Below, piece after piece: positions 1 through 11,075 of a stretch of 64,000 nt of DNA. The notes beneath the pieces are model-generated. The model saw only the letters and a program-made list of their open reading frames with translations, made no database searches and was not told where the DNA came from. The stretch is taken from the NCBI GenBank assembly GCA_014529385.2, contig CM043945.1:95458112-95522111 (forward strand), in the 5' to 3' direction. Numbering within the stretch: the first letter of the stretch is position 1; each line of letters opens with the position of its first letter. Origin of the DNA: Adiantum capillus-veneris (taxonomy: Eukaryota; Streptophyta; Polypodiopsida; Polypodiales; Pteridaceae). Both the position numbers and the translations under genes were made by a program.

Positions 1-565
1 GCCAAGCTTCAATGCATGCTCATCTCCTCTACCATGCTAATTACCAAGCTAAGCTATGCTAATATGAGTGATTATGTGAGGAGATGTACATCTTTCTCGT
101 AAGAATACTCCTTCATCCTCTCAATCTACTCTCATACTCCACTAGCTCTCACCATCTTCGAAGGTGTGTGAGGTCTTGGGTCTGAGACCGTGAGGGAATT
201 GATATTGTGTTTGATAAGTGTTTTGCGTAGTGCATGAAGTTCCATCTTCATTGCACTAGCTAGTATTGAAGGAACACAAGAAATTGTATTGTAAAATGTC
301 TCTCTTGATGGGAGAAACCATAATACAAAGCCTTTTGGAGGGGGGACCGGCTCCATGCAAATCCGGTCCTCAACTGTTGTCAATTGCTTAATTTCTCTCT
401 CTTTTGAAGTATTGTTCATGCTATCTAACTAGGTGTTATGCTTTTTGTTGCTTTCTCCACCCAAGCACTCTTGTTAATCTCATTAGGAATCTATTCTAAT
501 GAAATGCTTACTATGTTCATGCTATTTTCCGCTACACACAAGTTACTAGGCCATTAAGTGCTACA
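1..565 (+). repeat. 5' LTR of element A (3' part only)
   Basis: This stretch is a near-identical direct repeat of 7533-8098. It ends GTGCTACA immediately before a primer binding site, which fixes the LTR boundary. Only the last 565 of about 1890 bp are inside the window. A minus-strand open frame at 132-419 recurs in the 3' LTR at 7674-7952. It looks like chance coding in a repeat, not a gene. Confidence 0.93.
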
Positions 566-566
566 T

Positions 567-578
567 TGGTATCAGAGC
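567..578 (+). promoter_or_regulatory. Primer binding site of element A (initiator tRNA-Met type)
   Basis: TGGTATCAGAGC sits one base after the LTR end. It is the standard plant LTR-retrotransposon site that pairs with the 3' end of initiator tRNA-Met to prime minus-strand DNA synthesis. The 404 bases that follow, up to the gag start at 983, are an untranslated leader with no other feature I can name. Confidence 0.9.
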
Positions 579-982
579 ACAAGGTTTCTCTTTTCTTTCT
601 CAAGAAGGGAGGTCCTCAAGCTAGCTATAAATGGTTGGTACTATTAATTGCATGTGAGTAAGTAGAATAGGGATTTTTCAGCCTTGCAGTGCACCTGCCT
701 TTGTGCAGTTAACGGGGCATCTTCGTCGAGAGCTATGGTCTTAATAGTGGAGTCCTACGGGGCTTCCCTACGGCTTAACCACTATTGAGCTATTAGAAGC
801 TTGATAGGAGCCGGTGCTATTTTGGTGTTGAACGACCCTCTCTTCTATTCCTTGCAATTAATGGTATTCGAGCCACGGGTACAGTAGCTTGAGTGCTTTT
901 TCTAAAGGGGTAAAGAGGAGTAGCAACTAGGGCTTGAAGTGCCAAAGTACACCTAAAAAGTTTACACCTAAAAGTTGTTAGA

Positions 983-2257
983 ATGGATGACAATAGTAGA
1001 GAGAGTGAAATTAATGTTGATAACTTTGATTTTGCTAATGAGCAAGCTACTAATGATGCCCCAATGCTTGTTAACTATCTTGTTTCTAGGCTTCAACAAG
1101 CCATGGGCAATACATCCCTCCAAAGTGAAGTGCAACGGCAGCTTTGTGCTCATGGGATTCTTCAAGCTCCCCACCACGACGAGAGAACACCTAGGAAGCC
1201 TCCTTGTGAAACTTCCAAAAGAGGTCTCTCTTCGATTCGGGAAGAAGAAGACGATCCCTATGAAGGTCTCAAAAATTTGCTCCTTGATGACGCATCTCCG
1301 TCTCAAAGGAGAATTCAAGAGCCTCCACCAAAGGAACGAGAAAGAAGTGAGTCTCCCGCCACCTCGGCGGACATGGCTCCACGAAGATGGCGGGCTAAAC
1401 GCTCTCCATCACCTCCAAAACGGAGAAGACCATCACATACTTCTCCACACCATACTTCAAAGAGGGATGATAAAAAGCAAGAGAAGAAAAAGGCGAGAAA
1501 GAGGACACCCTCTTCTCCATCTTCTTCATCCTCTTCCTCTTATGAAAGTGATGGTGAAGACAAAGAAGATCAAGGAAAGAAAAAGGCGAGAAAGAGGTCA
1601 CCCTCTTCTCCATCTTCCTCAAATTCTTCATCTTTTGAAGAAAGTGATGGTGCAACCTTTGAACCATCAAAAAGAAGAGGCCATAGGAAATCCTATGCCG
1701 CATGGAAGAGGTCGTCCAAGCTCAAGAAATTCAAAGAGGGAGGGAAGAGCATCTCTTTCCTTACCTATGATGGCACTTTTGGTGCTACGGACAAAGTCTT
1801 GGCCTTTATCCAACAATTTGATGTGGCGTTCGCAGATGAGGGCTTCATGGAGTCCTCTAAGCTATGCCATGTAGCTATGCACTTTCAAAAGTCCGCCAGA
1901 CAATGGTGGTCTAGCCTATGGGCCAACGGTGAAGCTCCACGAACATGGAAAGATTTAAGAGCTTCCATTATGAAGCAGTTTTTGGCCACCGATGCCAAAG
2001 ACAAATTACTCACCGAATGGCGAAGCTTAAAGCTCTTTCCCTATGAAGCCATCCACAAATATGTAGACAAGTTTTGGGACCTACAACTCAAATCCACTAT
2101 CTTCAAGAAGTTGGATTTTGGAGAGCAAAAGCAGCAATTTGTAAGTGCGGGCTTAATCGAAGAAATGGTGGAGTATGTCAACAAGGCCACGCACCATATC
2201 GGTGGTAATACATCATACTATGGTGGCCTCTCGAATCAATTTCCAAACAGGGGCTAA
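983..2257 (+). CDS. Gag polyprotein of element A
   Basis: A 424-residue open frame encodes the capsid-like Gag that packages element RNA in cytoplasmic particles. Residues about 110-240 are rich in Ser, Arg and Lys and contain two imperfect tandem copies of a 30-residue unit built on KKKARKR followed by a serine run. Residues about 270-410 match the retrotransposon gag domain, with the core ARQWWSSLWANGEAPRTW and the later EWRSL. The start at 983 is the first ATG in this frame, about 400 bp after the primer site. The frame closes at 2257 without a zinc knuckle, which lies in another frame starting about 2175. A gag-to-pro shift, either natural or a mutation, would therefore be needed. Confidence 0.9.
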   Translation: MDDNSRESEINVDNFDFANEQATNDAPMLVNYLVSRLQQAMGNTSLQSEVQRQLCAHGILQAPHHDERTPRKPPCETSKRGLSSIREEEDDPYEGLKNLLLDDASPSQRRIQEPPPKERERSESPATSADMAPRRWRAKRSPSPPKRRRPSHTSPHHTSKRDDKKQEKKKARKRTPSSPSSSSSSSYESDGEDKEDQGKKKARKRSPSSPSSSNSSSFEESDGATFEPSKRRGHRKSYAAWKRSSKLKKFKEGGKSISFLTYDGTFGATDKVLAFIQQFDVAFADEGFMESSKLCHVAMHFQKSARQWWSSLWANGEAPRTWKDLRASIMKQFLATDAKDKLLTEWRSLKLFPYEAIHKYVDKFWDLQLKSTIFKKLDFGEQKQQFVSAGLIEEMVEYVNKATHHIGGNTSYYGGLSNQFPNRG

Positions 2258-2957
2258 GAGGAATTCTAAGCCCCCTGAAAACAAGGGTTCCAATGAGCCT
2301 AAGGGGAAGGACAATGTCGAAAAGTCTCCTAGGGGCAACTCCAACAAAGCTAAGGAGAAGGGAGTTTACAAAGGCAAAAATAAACTCTCACCTAAAGAGC
2401 TTGAGTGTTATCGCGAGGATAACCGGTGTTTCAAGTGCGACGAACAAGGGCATGTGTACCGCGCTTGTTCCCAAAAGAACAACTGCCATGATCCTCCTAG
2501 AGCTACCTTGGTTGAAATCCAAGAGGAGGAAACTCACCACAAAGGATCTCCTCTATGCCATGCTTGGGGAAAGGTAAGAGAACATGATGCTTCTATTCTC
2601 TTTGACCCCGGTTCTACTCACAATTTTATATCTATAGAGTTGGCCACCAAGCTAGGCATACAAACCTACAAGATGGGAGATGTCCTACCCGCAGACGGTG
2701 CTTTCAAGGGGCAAGAAGCTTCAGTCACTCCCTTAATCGGGAAATTGAGGCTCCGTGTCCAAAGCTATGTGGACAAAGAGGACTTCTTTATCTCTCCTCT
2801 CAAGCATGAGGATGTAATCCTAGGGGCACCATGGTTTGATCGCATGGCAGCCAATGTTAAATTCCTTGAAAGGAGAATCTTCTTTAAGTTCAGGGAAAAA
2901 GATATGTATATAGATGCTAAGGAAATGGGTAACATTGTACCCATTGTACATACATAA
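2175..2957 (+). CDS. Zinc knuckle and aspartic protease segment of element A
   Basis: This frame overlaps the gag end and carries a CCHC zinc knuckle (CFKCDEQGHVYRAC), the usual nucleocapsid RNA-binding motif. A retroviral-type aspartic protease segment follows, with FDPGSTHNFIS in place of the canonical D-S/T-G motif and a downstream VILGAPWF box. The protease would cut the polyprotein into its mature parts. The frame stops with TAA at 2955-2957, but the same frame stays open beyond into RT, so that stop looks like a mutation. The listed start is only the first ATG of the frame; real expression would come from a gag fusion. Confidence 0.85.
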   Translation: MSTRPRTISVVIHHTMVASRINFQTGAKRNSKPPENKGSNEPKGKDNVEKSPRGNSNKAKEKGVYKGKNKLSPKELECYREDNRCFKCDEQGHVYRACSQKNNCHDPPRATLVEIQEEETHHKGSPLCHAWGKVREHDASILFDPGSTHNFISIELATKLGIQTYKMGDVLPADGAFKGQEASVTPLIGKLRLRVQSYVDKEDFFISPLKHEDVILGAPWFDRMAANVKFLERRIFFKFREKDMYIDAKEMGNIVPIVHT

Positions 2958-3959
2958 GCTTTCAACAAGTCGATAAAGAGCTCTATTTTCGTGTACATGA
3001 TTTTTGTTAAAGATTCTCAAAAGGAACCTAATGTTTTAGCAAAAGAAAATATACACAATCAAAAGGAATTAGAGTTATCCAATTTTCTCAAGGGGTTTCA
3101 AGATGTCTTTATTGACGGCATCCCTTGTGAGCTACGTCCTAAATGAGGCAATGATGACCATGCAACTGAACTTCTTCCAGGAAGTTCGCCGCCTAATAAA
3201 CCTCCTTATAGAGTTTCTCAAGCTCAACAAGAGGAGATTATGTGGCAAGTGCATGAGTTAGTTGAGAAGAGCATGGTTAGGCCTAGCTCATCTCCATTTT
3301 GTTCTCATGTGCTACTAGTGCAAAAGAAAGACGGCACATATCGTATGTGTGTCGACTATAGAGCACTAAATAGGATCACTATCAAAAATAGGTTTCCCGT
3401 TCCACGAGTAGAAGACCTATTTGATAAGCTACAAGGCTCCACCTACTTGAGTAGGATTGACCTAAAAAGTGGCTATCATCAAATAAGGATAGTAGATCAA
3501 GACATTGTAAAGACCGCAGTTCACACTACGTTTGGTCTTTATGAATACATTGTCATGCCTTTTGGCTTGACCAATGCACCAGCCACATTCAATCGCTTGA
3601 TTGAGAAGCTATTCAGGCCTCACCGAACCTTTAGTAGAGTGTTCTTTGATGATATCATCATCTACTCTAATTCATTAGACGAACACAAGCGACACCTCCA
3701 GGTAATATTTCAAGTTCTAAGAGAGAATAAACTTTATGTTAATCGAAAGAAAAGTGAATTTTTCTTACAAGAGATTCAGTATTTAGGTCACATTTTCTCT
3801 CAAGATGGCATCCAAATGGATCCATCAAAGTTAGAGGTAATAAAAGGATGGCCTAAACCAAGGAATCTTCATGAGTTAAGAAGCTTTATAGGTATGTGCA
3901 CATACTATAGATGCTTCATAGAAAAATTCTCACTACTAGCAGGACATTACATGACCTAA
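2958..3959 (+). pseudogene. Reverse transcriptase of element A (broken)
   Basis: In the protease frame the reading continues through a leader, meets a TGA at 3144-3146, and then encodes an RT palm and fingers. Visible landmarks are [46 protein letters not shown] and the catalytic FFDDIIIYS near 3640-3665, an accepted variant of YxDD. The frame ends at 3959, where RNase H continues in another frame, implying a small indel near 3930. RT copies element RNA into cDNA. An open frame starting at the internal ATG at 3240 exists but would lack the N-terminal part. Confidence 0.9.
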
Positions 3960-4588
3960 CAAAGAAAAACGTTAGGTACACATGGTCTGCCAAGGAGAAC
4001 AATGCTTTTGAAAAGCTTAAAGAAAAGCTTATCTCTCAACCTGTGCTTACAGTACCGGATCTCTCAAAGCCATTTGAGGTCCAATGTGATGCTTGTGGTG
4101 ATTGCCTTGGAGAAGGGCATGCCATAGGCTATGAAAGTCGAAGGCTCGACCCTGTTGAGCAAACTCTAGGCATATATGAAAAGGAACTCCTTGTAGTTCT
4201 ACATGCCTTAGACTCATGGAAGCACTATTTATTGGGGACTCCTTTCATTCTGCGAACGGATCACCAAAGTCTTAAGTACTTCATGACGCAGACCAAGCTC
4301 TCCGACAAACAAATGAGGTGGGCAAATTTCCTTTCGCAATTTCATTTTCATATTGCTCACATTGCTGGCAAGCATAATCAAGTAGCCGATGCACTCTCAA
4401 GACGGTTGATAGTGAATGAGGTTTCCATAGCAACTCACAATGATCTATCTTCCATGATAGATGAGTATGCTATTGATCCCGATTTTAGAGATGTGATTTT
4501 AGCCCTTGCACTAGGGAAGAAAGAGGAACCATTTACTTTACAAGATGGTTATCTTCTCTATGGCAATAGACTATGTGTTACTTGCTAA
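3911..4588 (+). pseudogene. RNase H segment of element A
   Basis: A frame different from that of RT encodes the Ty3-type RNase H. Visible are VQCDACGDCLG (first catalytic Asp), YEKELLVVLHAL (catalytic Glu), LRTDHQSLKYF (Asp) and the closing VADALSRR. This domain removes the RNA strand during cDNA synthesis. It ends at a TAA at 4586-4588. The integrase follows in the same frame only 15 bases later, so RNase H and integrase were once continuous. Confidence 0.88.
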
Positions 4589-4603
4589 CTACGTGAGACA
4601 GTA

Positions 4604-5575
4604 ATGTATGAATCTCATGCTCCTCCTTATGTAGGACATAGAGGGATTCAGTCTACCCTAAAGGGCATTGAAACCTATTTCTATTGGCCTACCATGAAAG
4701 CAAACATACAAGAGTATGTTTCTAAATGTGTGGTATGCCAAAAGACGAAGTTTGATAGAGGGAAGCAACTTGGATTGTTTCAATCGTTACCAATCCCTAA
4801 TTCACCTTGGGAGAGCATATCCATGGATTTTATCTTTGGATTGCCTAAGTCTATCCATGGGAATACGGGAATATGGACGATAGTAGACAGGTTCAGTAAA
4901 CAAGCTCATTTTATACCTGTCAAAAAGACTATCAAAGCCCATCAAATGGCAACCCTCTTCATTTCACAAATTTTCAAGTACCATGCCTTGCCAATGTCCA
5001 TAGTGTCGGATAGAGATCCTAGAATGACCAGTAATTTTTGCAAGGGTCTCTTTGAGAATTTAGGAACAAGGCTAAACTTCTCTTCGGCCTATCACCCGCA
5101 AACGGATGGCCAAAGTGAAATAGCTAACCTAACAATTCTCGATCTACTAAAAGCCTATGTAACGGAAGTAGATCAAAGATCCCAATGGGAGAAGTACTTA
5201 CCCTTAGTGGAGTATGCATACAATAACACTTTACATACTTCCACGGGAAAAGCACCTTTTGAGGTAATTGAGGGAAGATCAAAAAGTCCCTTGCTACTTA
5301 AGGTACACGGGAAGATCTTCGCTACAGATGAGTATAGCCGAGACCTACAAGAATCTTTTCAAAAGATTAAGGATGCTATCTCTATCTCACAGCAAAGGCA
5401 AAAGGCTGCTACTGACAAGCACAGAAGAGCCCAAGCCTTTAAAGAAAATGATTGGGTCTTACTCAAATTTCCCAAGGCTCGATTAAGGCACACGCCGGGC
5501 AAGAATCCTACGGGACACCAAAAGTACTATGCTAAGTTAGCAAAAAGGTACTATGGTCCCTTCCAAAATTCTTAG
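4604..5575 (+). pseudogene. Integrase of element A
   Basis: The segment begins in the His/Cys zinc domain (HAPPYVGHRG and CVVCQKTKFD). It continues through an rve core with the three acidic residues in SMDFIFGLP, IVSDRDPRM and TDGQSEIAN, then a basic C-terminal region rich in Lys and Arg. Integrase inserts the cDNA into chromosomes. The frame ends with TAG at 5573 inside the RYYGPF motif that opens the GPY/F region; the rest of that region is in another frame. Confidence 0.9.
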
Positions 5576-5888
5576 GCCAATCAATGAGATGGACTATCAA
5601 CTCAAGTTGCCCAATCATTGGCTCATACACAATGCTTTCCATGTGAGCCTATTAAAGCCTTACAAAGGAGAGCTACCTCAAGAACCAACTATTGAAGACC
5701 CACCGGAGATCGAGGACCAAGAAGAGGTGTTGCAGCCCGAGCCCATTCTTTGACATGAAGACAAGGTACTAAGAGGCGGTAAGACTATCCGACAATATCT
5801 TATTAAGTTTAAAAATTATCCTTTTGAAGATGCTAGATGGATGCAAGGCATACAATTAAAGGATAACCTAAACCTTGTCAATGCTTAG
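5553..5888 (+). pseudogene. Integrase C-terminus and chromodomain-like tail of element A
   Basis: This segment encodes the GPY/F continuation (YQLKLPNHWLIHNAFHVSLL) and an acidic linker. After an in-frame TGA at 5751-5753 it gives a chromodomain-like end reading TIRQYLIKFKNYPFEDARWM, closed by TAG at 5886. In chromoviruses this tail steers integration toward marked chromatin. It lacks the full aromatic cage of a classical chromodomain, as does the tail of element B, so A and B look like relatives and distinct from D. Confidence 0.8.
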
Positions 5889-6209
5889 AATGCTTCCCTA
5901 GAGTAAGCAAATGTACAAATGTTAAAAATGAACAAAGTTTTTGTCTTGTTAGACTCTTGTTTTCTTTATTGTGCACAAAAATGAAGTAGTATGCATGCTT
6001 AAATCAAGTTTGCGGAGACGACGTCTCCCGAACACGAAGTAGAGCTTGTCACTGTACTATGGAAGATTGATAGGACTAATGTGCAGACATGCTTGCGGCA
6101 GCCTCAGGCTGTCAAATGCCAAATGGACTAGTCATCCATTTTGGAACGATGTCGCTTTATCTTCTCTACACCATAGTCGAGGACGACTATGATTTCAAGA
6201 GAGAGATAA
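5889..6209 (+). other. 3' untranslated region and polypurine tract of element A
   Basis: No coding was recognised between the last stop and the 3' LTR. The final bases, TTTCAAGAGAGAGATAA, are purine-rich and abut the LTR start at 6210. That fits the polypurine tract that primes plus-strand DNA synthesis. Confidence 0.7.
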
Positions 6210-8098
6210 TGTCATAATAATCAATATCTAATTCTTCTAAATGATTTTCTCATGTTAAAATGATCATTTAATATGGGGAAGTGCCAGGGGAGAAAAAGCT
6301 AGAATATTGGTTAAGTTAGCAGACCGGCCACAGTAGGGAACCAAAGGAGGGAAAATAGGGATCCAAAGGGGGGCCATCTGCAAAAGATCAATGTGCAACA
6401 ATGGGCATAAAAGACCCTAAGGTTTAGCCCATTAAAACTTCCAAAATGCTAAGGTTCCAAAATTCAAAGGTTGTGTAGGGAAAATTGGATGCTTTATGTG
6501 TGTCCAAAAGTCTTTGTCAATCCCTACATAAGGAGGGGGTGAGCCCAAGAAGTAGGGGACGAGAGAGAAACTCATGCACACACATCCAAGCTCCCTTTGT
6601 ACACAAGGGGAAAGAGGGACACTTGTCAGCTCCCTAGCCCAGATGCCCACAAGGTGTACTCAAATCCTATTGGATGGCCTTGGAGGTGGACCAATGAGAA
6701 TTAGGCTAGAGTAAATCTAGTTTAATTAATTAAAAAACACTTAATAAAAGAACCAATAAGAATAAAGCTCTCTAGAAGACTATTGGACAGTCTCCCAAGG
6801 GGACCAATGAGCATTCAGCAGCCCAATGGCTTGCCTAATTCCTATTGGACAGGAGGCAAAGGGGTCCAATGAGAGTTTAGTTGAATTATTAAATTACCTA
6901 AAGCTCTCACAAAAGGGGAAAGGGGAACACATGTCAGAAGGCTATCACTTATGCTGCTTAATTGTCATTGGCTAAGCCTGGGGAGGTCCAATAGGATGCT
7001 AGCATGAGTATTCAACAGCCCAATGGCTTGCCTGATTCCTATTGGCCAGGAGGCAAAGGGGACCAATGAGCATTCAACAGCCCAATGGCTTGCCTGATTC
7101 CTATTGGCCAGGAGGCAAAGGGGTCCAATGAGAGTTTAGTTGAATTATTAAATTACCTAAAGCTCTCACAAAAAGGGGTCCAATGAGAGTTTAGTTGAAT
7201 TATTAAATTACCTAAAGCTCTCACAAAAGGGGAAAGGGAGACACATGTCAGAAGGCTATCACTTATGCTGCTTAATTGTCATTGGCTAAGCCTAGGGAGG
7301 TCCAATAGGATGCTAGCATGAGTAATTAGCAAGGGGGGTCGACCAAGAGAGAGAGGGGGCTGATTTTTACAAGGAATTATCACACACACACTCACACAAT
7401 CTCATGTGTGAAGTAAAGAAGAATCTTTCTCCTTCTCAAGCTTTAATGGAAAGCTTATCACCTACTCCAAGCTTGTGACAAGGAAGGCCTACACCAACAA
7501 ATCTTGGCTTTGTGATGCAAATCCAACCAAGATCCAAGCTTCAATGCATGCTCATCTCCTCTACCATGCTAATTACCAAGCTAAGCTATGCTAATATGAG
7601 TGATCATGTGAGGAGATGTACATCTTTCTCGTAAGAATACTCCTTCATCCTCTCAATCTACTCTCATACCCCGCTAGCTCTCACCATCTTCGAAGGTGTG
7701 TGAGGTCTTGGGTCTGAGACCGTGAGGGAATTGATGTTGTGTTTGATAAGTGTTTTGAGTAGTGCATGAAGTTTCCATCTTCATTGCACTGGCTAGTATC
7801 GAAGGAACACAAGAAATTGTATTGTAAAATGTCTCTCTTGATGGGAGAAACCATAATACAAAGCCTTTTGGAGGGGGGACCGGCTCCATGCAAATCCAGT
7901 CCTCAACTGTTGTCAATTGCTTAATTTCTCTCTCTTTTGAAGTATTGTTCATGCTATCTAACTAGGTGTTATTCTTTTTGTTGCTTTCTCCACCCAAGCA
8001 CTCTTGTTAATATCATTAGGAATCTATTCTAATGAAATGCTCATTATGTTCATGCTATTTTCCACTACACACAAGTTACTAGGCCATTAAATGTTACA
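6210..8098 (+). repeat. 3' LTR of element A, complete (1889 bp)
   Basis: The LTR starts TGTCATAATA after the polypurine tract and ends GTTACA at 8098, where similarity to the 5' copy ends. Its U3 part holds internal tandem duplications and a dense set of CCAAT pentamers (6650-7310), followed by a CACACACACTCACACA stretch near 7381. The terminal 565 bp match the window's left edge. I did not identify a convincing TATA box. Confidence 0.92.
6814..7328 (+). repeat. Tandem duplications in the U3 of element A's 3' LTR
   Basis: A unit of roughly 200 bp (CAGCCCAATGGCTTGCCT ... GGATGCTAGCATGAGTA) occurs at about 6814-7010 and again at 7073-7328. An extra partial copy of about 62 bp lies between them (7011-7072). 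The second unit has an internal duplication of about 55 bp containing GAGTTTAGTTGAATTATTAA. Repeats in U3 often multiply enhancer sites; here each copy adds several CCAAT boxes. Confidence 0.85.
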
Positions 8099-8389
8099 AG
8101 ATCGTGGCATAAAAAATGGGCCTAAATAAAGAGCCTCCAAAAGTGATTACCACAAACATATCCGATGTAGAGAGGCACATAAAGACCATATGATCGAGCA
8201 CAAGACAAGGCTAGTGAAGGTCTGCTCATCCAAAAAGTACGAGACATAAAAAATTGTGATTGATTACATATGTCATCAAGGAGATGTTCCTTGATGAAGG
8301 GGGGAAAAAAAGAGAACAAGGACATCAAAGGAATGTGGTTGTCCATTTATGACACAAGTGGTAATTGCAGATTGGAGTAATGATGTCTA

Positions 8390-10305
8390 GACTTACCTAA
8401 ACACTACTCATAGTGGCCATGTCCCTGTTACAAGAAGTGATATTTATCACTTGCCCATCCATCCATCCGTGAGTGTTGCATGGAAGACCTCTTTGATGTT
8501 GAGGGTGCTTGATATGTTGTACAAATGTCATTATCAAAAGAAAAATTTAACATGGAGCATGCCTCTCTTCTTGAATGTACTATCTACAGGTTCTTTACGA
8601 TACCTCACGAAATCAATATCTTGTCTGATCAACTGCGTTATCAAGGTAGCACTTTATCTTGGATTTTAATTAAGTTGCTCTATGTATAAGATACCCTCTA
8701 ACTGAGCAAGTTGATGTAGATCACATATTAGATGATGATTGGGCTTTGAAATTGTGTGAAAACAACAAGGTAATAACTTTTTCATAAGTTACAGAGAGTA
8801 TTTAAGATTATTTTTGTGAAACATAGTTTTTTTAATGCAGGTGGCTTATTGCCAACCATACAATCCAAAAGTAGCTAACGACAAAGACAAGCCTTTTATC
8901 TTGATCATTCAAGATGAATGGATGCTGCAATTGGCCAAGTTTTCTCTACAAATAACTCATGGGCTATTGATAGCACATTTTATAAAAACATATATGGTCT
9001 TTCATTGTATGATGCAGTGTTGCCAAACCAACAAGGTGTTGGCCTACCAATTTGGTTCATGTTGTGTACGATAGATCCAGGTTGTCGTCATGGCGTCATT
9101 GCTTTAGAGCCGACTCTAAATGTAGTCTTTGAGAGGATGGGCCACATTCGTTCGTCCGCTATTGTAATTGATAAGTCACAACAAGAGCTTGAGGCAATAC
9201 TTAAGGTCATGGATGAAGACCCGCACATTGGACTAATGTTGCCAATGGTGCTAAGTACCAGGTTGCAAGTCGAATTCTACTTTGTTGGTTCCGTACTAAG
9301 AAGGCATGGGTTGAGAATCTCCTACCTCAGGTATTTTATTGCTAAGCTACTTAAATGTAACTTTTTGATATAACAACAGAATTGACCACATTATATGCAT
9401 TTTGTTTTGAAGTATATGTTCCAAAGGAGTTAAGAGATGATGTTTATATAACTTTGTCAGACTTAATGCATTGTGCAACAGATACATAGTTTGAGGGCAG
9501 ATTTCAAGAGCTTCTTGTGAAGTATTCACAATACCCAAATATAGTTTGTTATATCACTAATGGATGGTGTGGACATAACGCATGTGGAGAACCCGATGGC
9601 CAAGGCTTGGACGAATGCTTAAACATGGAAATGTTGACACCACAAACTTGGTGGAGCACCTATGGCAATATATTTAGTATACCCTTCTGGATGCTCGGAT
9701 TAATCAATCTATCTTGGAGCTCTTGCATGTGCTTGTGGGTGATTCAAAGTTTGGAAGTCCTATTGGTGGTATTCTTTTGAGTTTTTTTTTTCATTTAAAG
9801 CAAGAAATAGGCATTATTACCTTTCACGTTCCTTGAAGCAATTTCCAAATTGAAGGTTTACATTCAATTCTAAAAGGTGGTTTTCATGATAGCTAATTCT
9901 GGACGATTTGGCGTTCGAGGAGGGACAAAGATGCAAACTGTAAAAATGCATGAAGGGGAGAAAATATTGCAGAGGTTTCTAACCACACCATCTACCTTTC
10001 GGATTATAAATGAGGGGCCACTTCTCTTCAAGGTTAAAAGCAACTCAAATGAGAGTATATGGTATCATGTCAACTTGCAAAGCAATAAGTGTGATTGTCC
10101 AGATTGGAGTAGTCAATGTAAGCATCTTAATGGTGTTCCCCTCAATAAATTGGTCTTTGATTGTGAAGTAATCCCTCGATTTTGGGTTCTCTGCCTAAAA
10201 AGTCATCTTTGCCCTTGTGACTCTTTGTCAACTAAAAAGGTCAAGAAGCTCACAAAACCGGCAATGTCTCTTCTGCATAGACCACATCAAAGTTTTGATA
10301 AATAA
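8390..10305 (+). pseudogene. Mutator-like (MULE) transposase relic with SWIM zinc finger
   Basis: Pieces in several frames line up in the order of a plant MULE/FAR1-type transposase. Near 8410-8450 the reading is HSGHVPVTRSDIYHLPIHP. At 8918-9240 it is WAIDSTFYKNIYGLSLYDAV, QQGVGLPIWFML and SAIVIDKSQQELEAI, which match the DDE-domain blocks. At 9290-9335 another frame gives CWFRTKKAWVENLLPQ. At about 9620-9780 another frame gives DTTNLVEHLWQYI, then a TAG, then ARINQSILELLHVL. At 10065-10130 a SWIM finger reads CDCPDWSSQCKH. GT-AG introns are plausible at about 8770-8840 and from 9335. Multiple frameshifts and stops show decay. A FAR1-derived host gene is possible, but no intact frame remains. 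Terminal inverted repeats were not found. Confidence 0.75.
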
Positions 10306-11075
10306 CCCCATCACATTTACAAGTGGTGCATTGATTTCTGCTCCAAGATGGCAAACTCTACTCACCAATATCAGAATCACAAGGGCCAAAATGAATTTTT
10401 GATGTGCACGAAAAGTAACCCTAAACCCACTTCTTTGTTGGGCGCTGATTGGAGCCACATGAGGGCATTGCAATGGAAACTGAAAATCGACCACCCTTTT
10501 CTGAGCACAGTAATCTCAGCTTTTGCGCAGAGTCAGATACATGCTCGTTTTGCAGAAGGCCACTGTGTGCACAATTTTGGCGCCGCGGAAATGACCACAG
10601 GGCAAGGTGCACAGGCCCAGGAAATGACCTATGGGTGGCATCGTTTGCGCGCTACTACACCCTATTTCAACGGTGCGCTTAAATTTCCTTCGCAAAAAAA
10701 CCAGAGGGCCCCTTTGTCGCTTTCCCTTCCCCCAAAAGGCTTGGCAAATTCGATTTGAAGGCCTTAAGAAAACTCAAAGGCCGAATTCACTTGAGCCCTC
10801 AATCCCTTCTCTTGGACCCCATGGTCTATATAGACGAGGAGGGCCATCCTCGTTTATACATGACACGGAGTGAGAGACGAGGATCGACGACGACAGGGGT
10901 GCTTTATCGGCGAGGCGCGTGATTTGGGTCGTCCGATCTCCGCAGCGGGGGAGGGGAGGGGTGTACGTGCAGAGACGCATTACGTGCATCAACACACGGC
11001 ACGCATGTGGTTAGAGCTCGTGGAGGTTGTGGGTTCAAGGGGCCGTTGCGACGATGGGCACCTAAATTTTTTTAA
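10306..11075. other. Unassigned region between the MULE relic and the MITE
   Basis: Short open frames occur on both strands (for example 10348-10758 plus and 10774-10995 minus), but none shows a recognisable domain and they overlap one another. A GGTCTATATAGACG motif near 10821 resembles a TATA-containing palindrome. I see no supported gene here. Confidence 0.5.

Larger units (their letters stand above)
1..8098 (+). mobile_element. LTR retrotransposon A: Ty3/gypsy chromovirus, 5' LTR cut by window edge
   Basis: The order LTR, primer site, gag, zinc knuckle, protease, RT, RNase H, integrase, chromodomain-like tail, LTR identifies a Ty3/gypsy chromovirus. Positions 1-565 repeat at 7533-8098 with roughly 16-17 differences by eye (about 3 percent), so the insertion is not very recent. 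The 3' LTR begins TGTCATAATA and ends TTACA, the usual TG...CA form. The left target duplication lies outside the window, so it cannot be checked. Coding is broken by a gag/pro frame change, in-frame stops at 2955, 3144, 4586, 5573 and 5751, and a frame change near 3930, so this copy is not autonomous. Confidence 0.95.

Noticed and set aside
132-419. Minus-strand open frame repeated at 7674-7952
   Set aside because: It lies within the two LTR copies of element A, has no domain, and is duplicated only because the LTR is.
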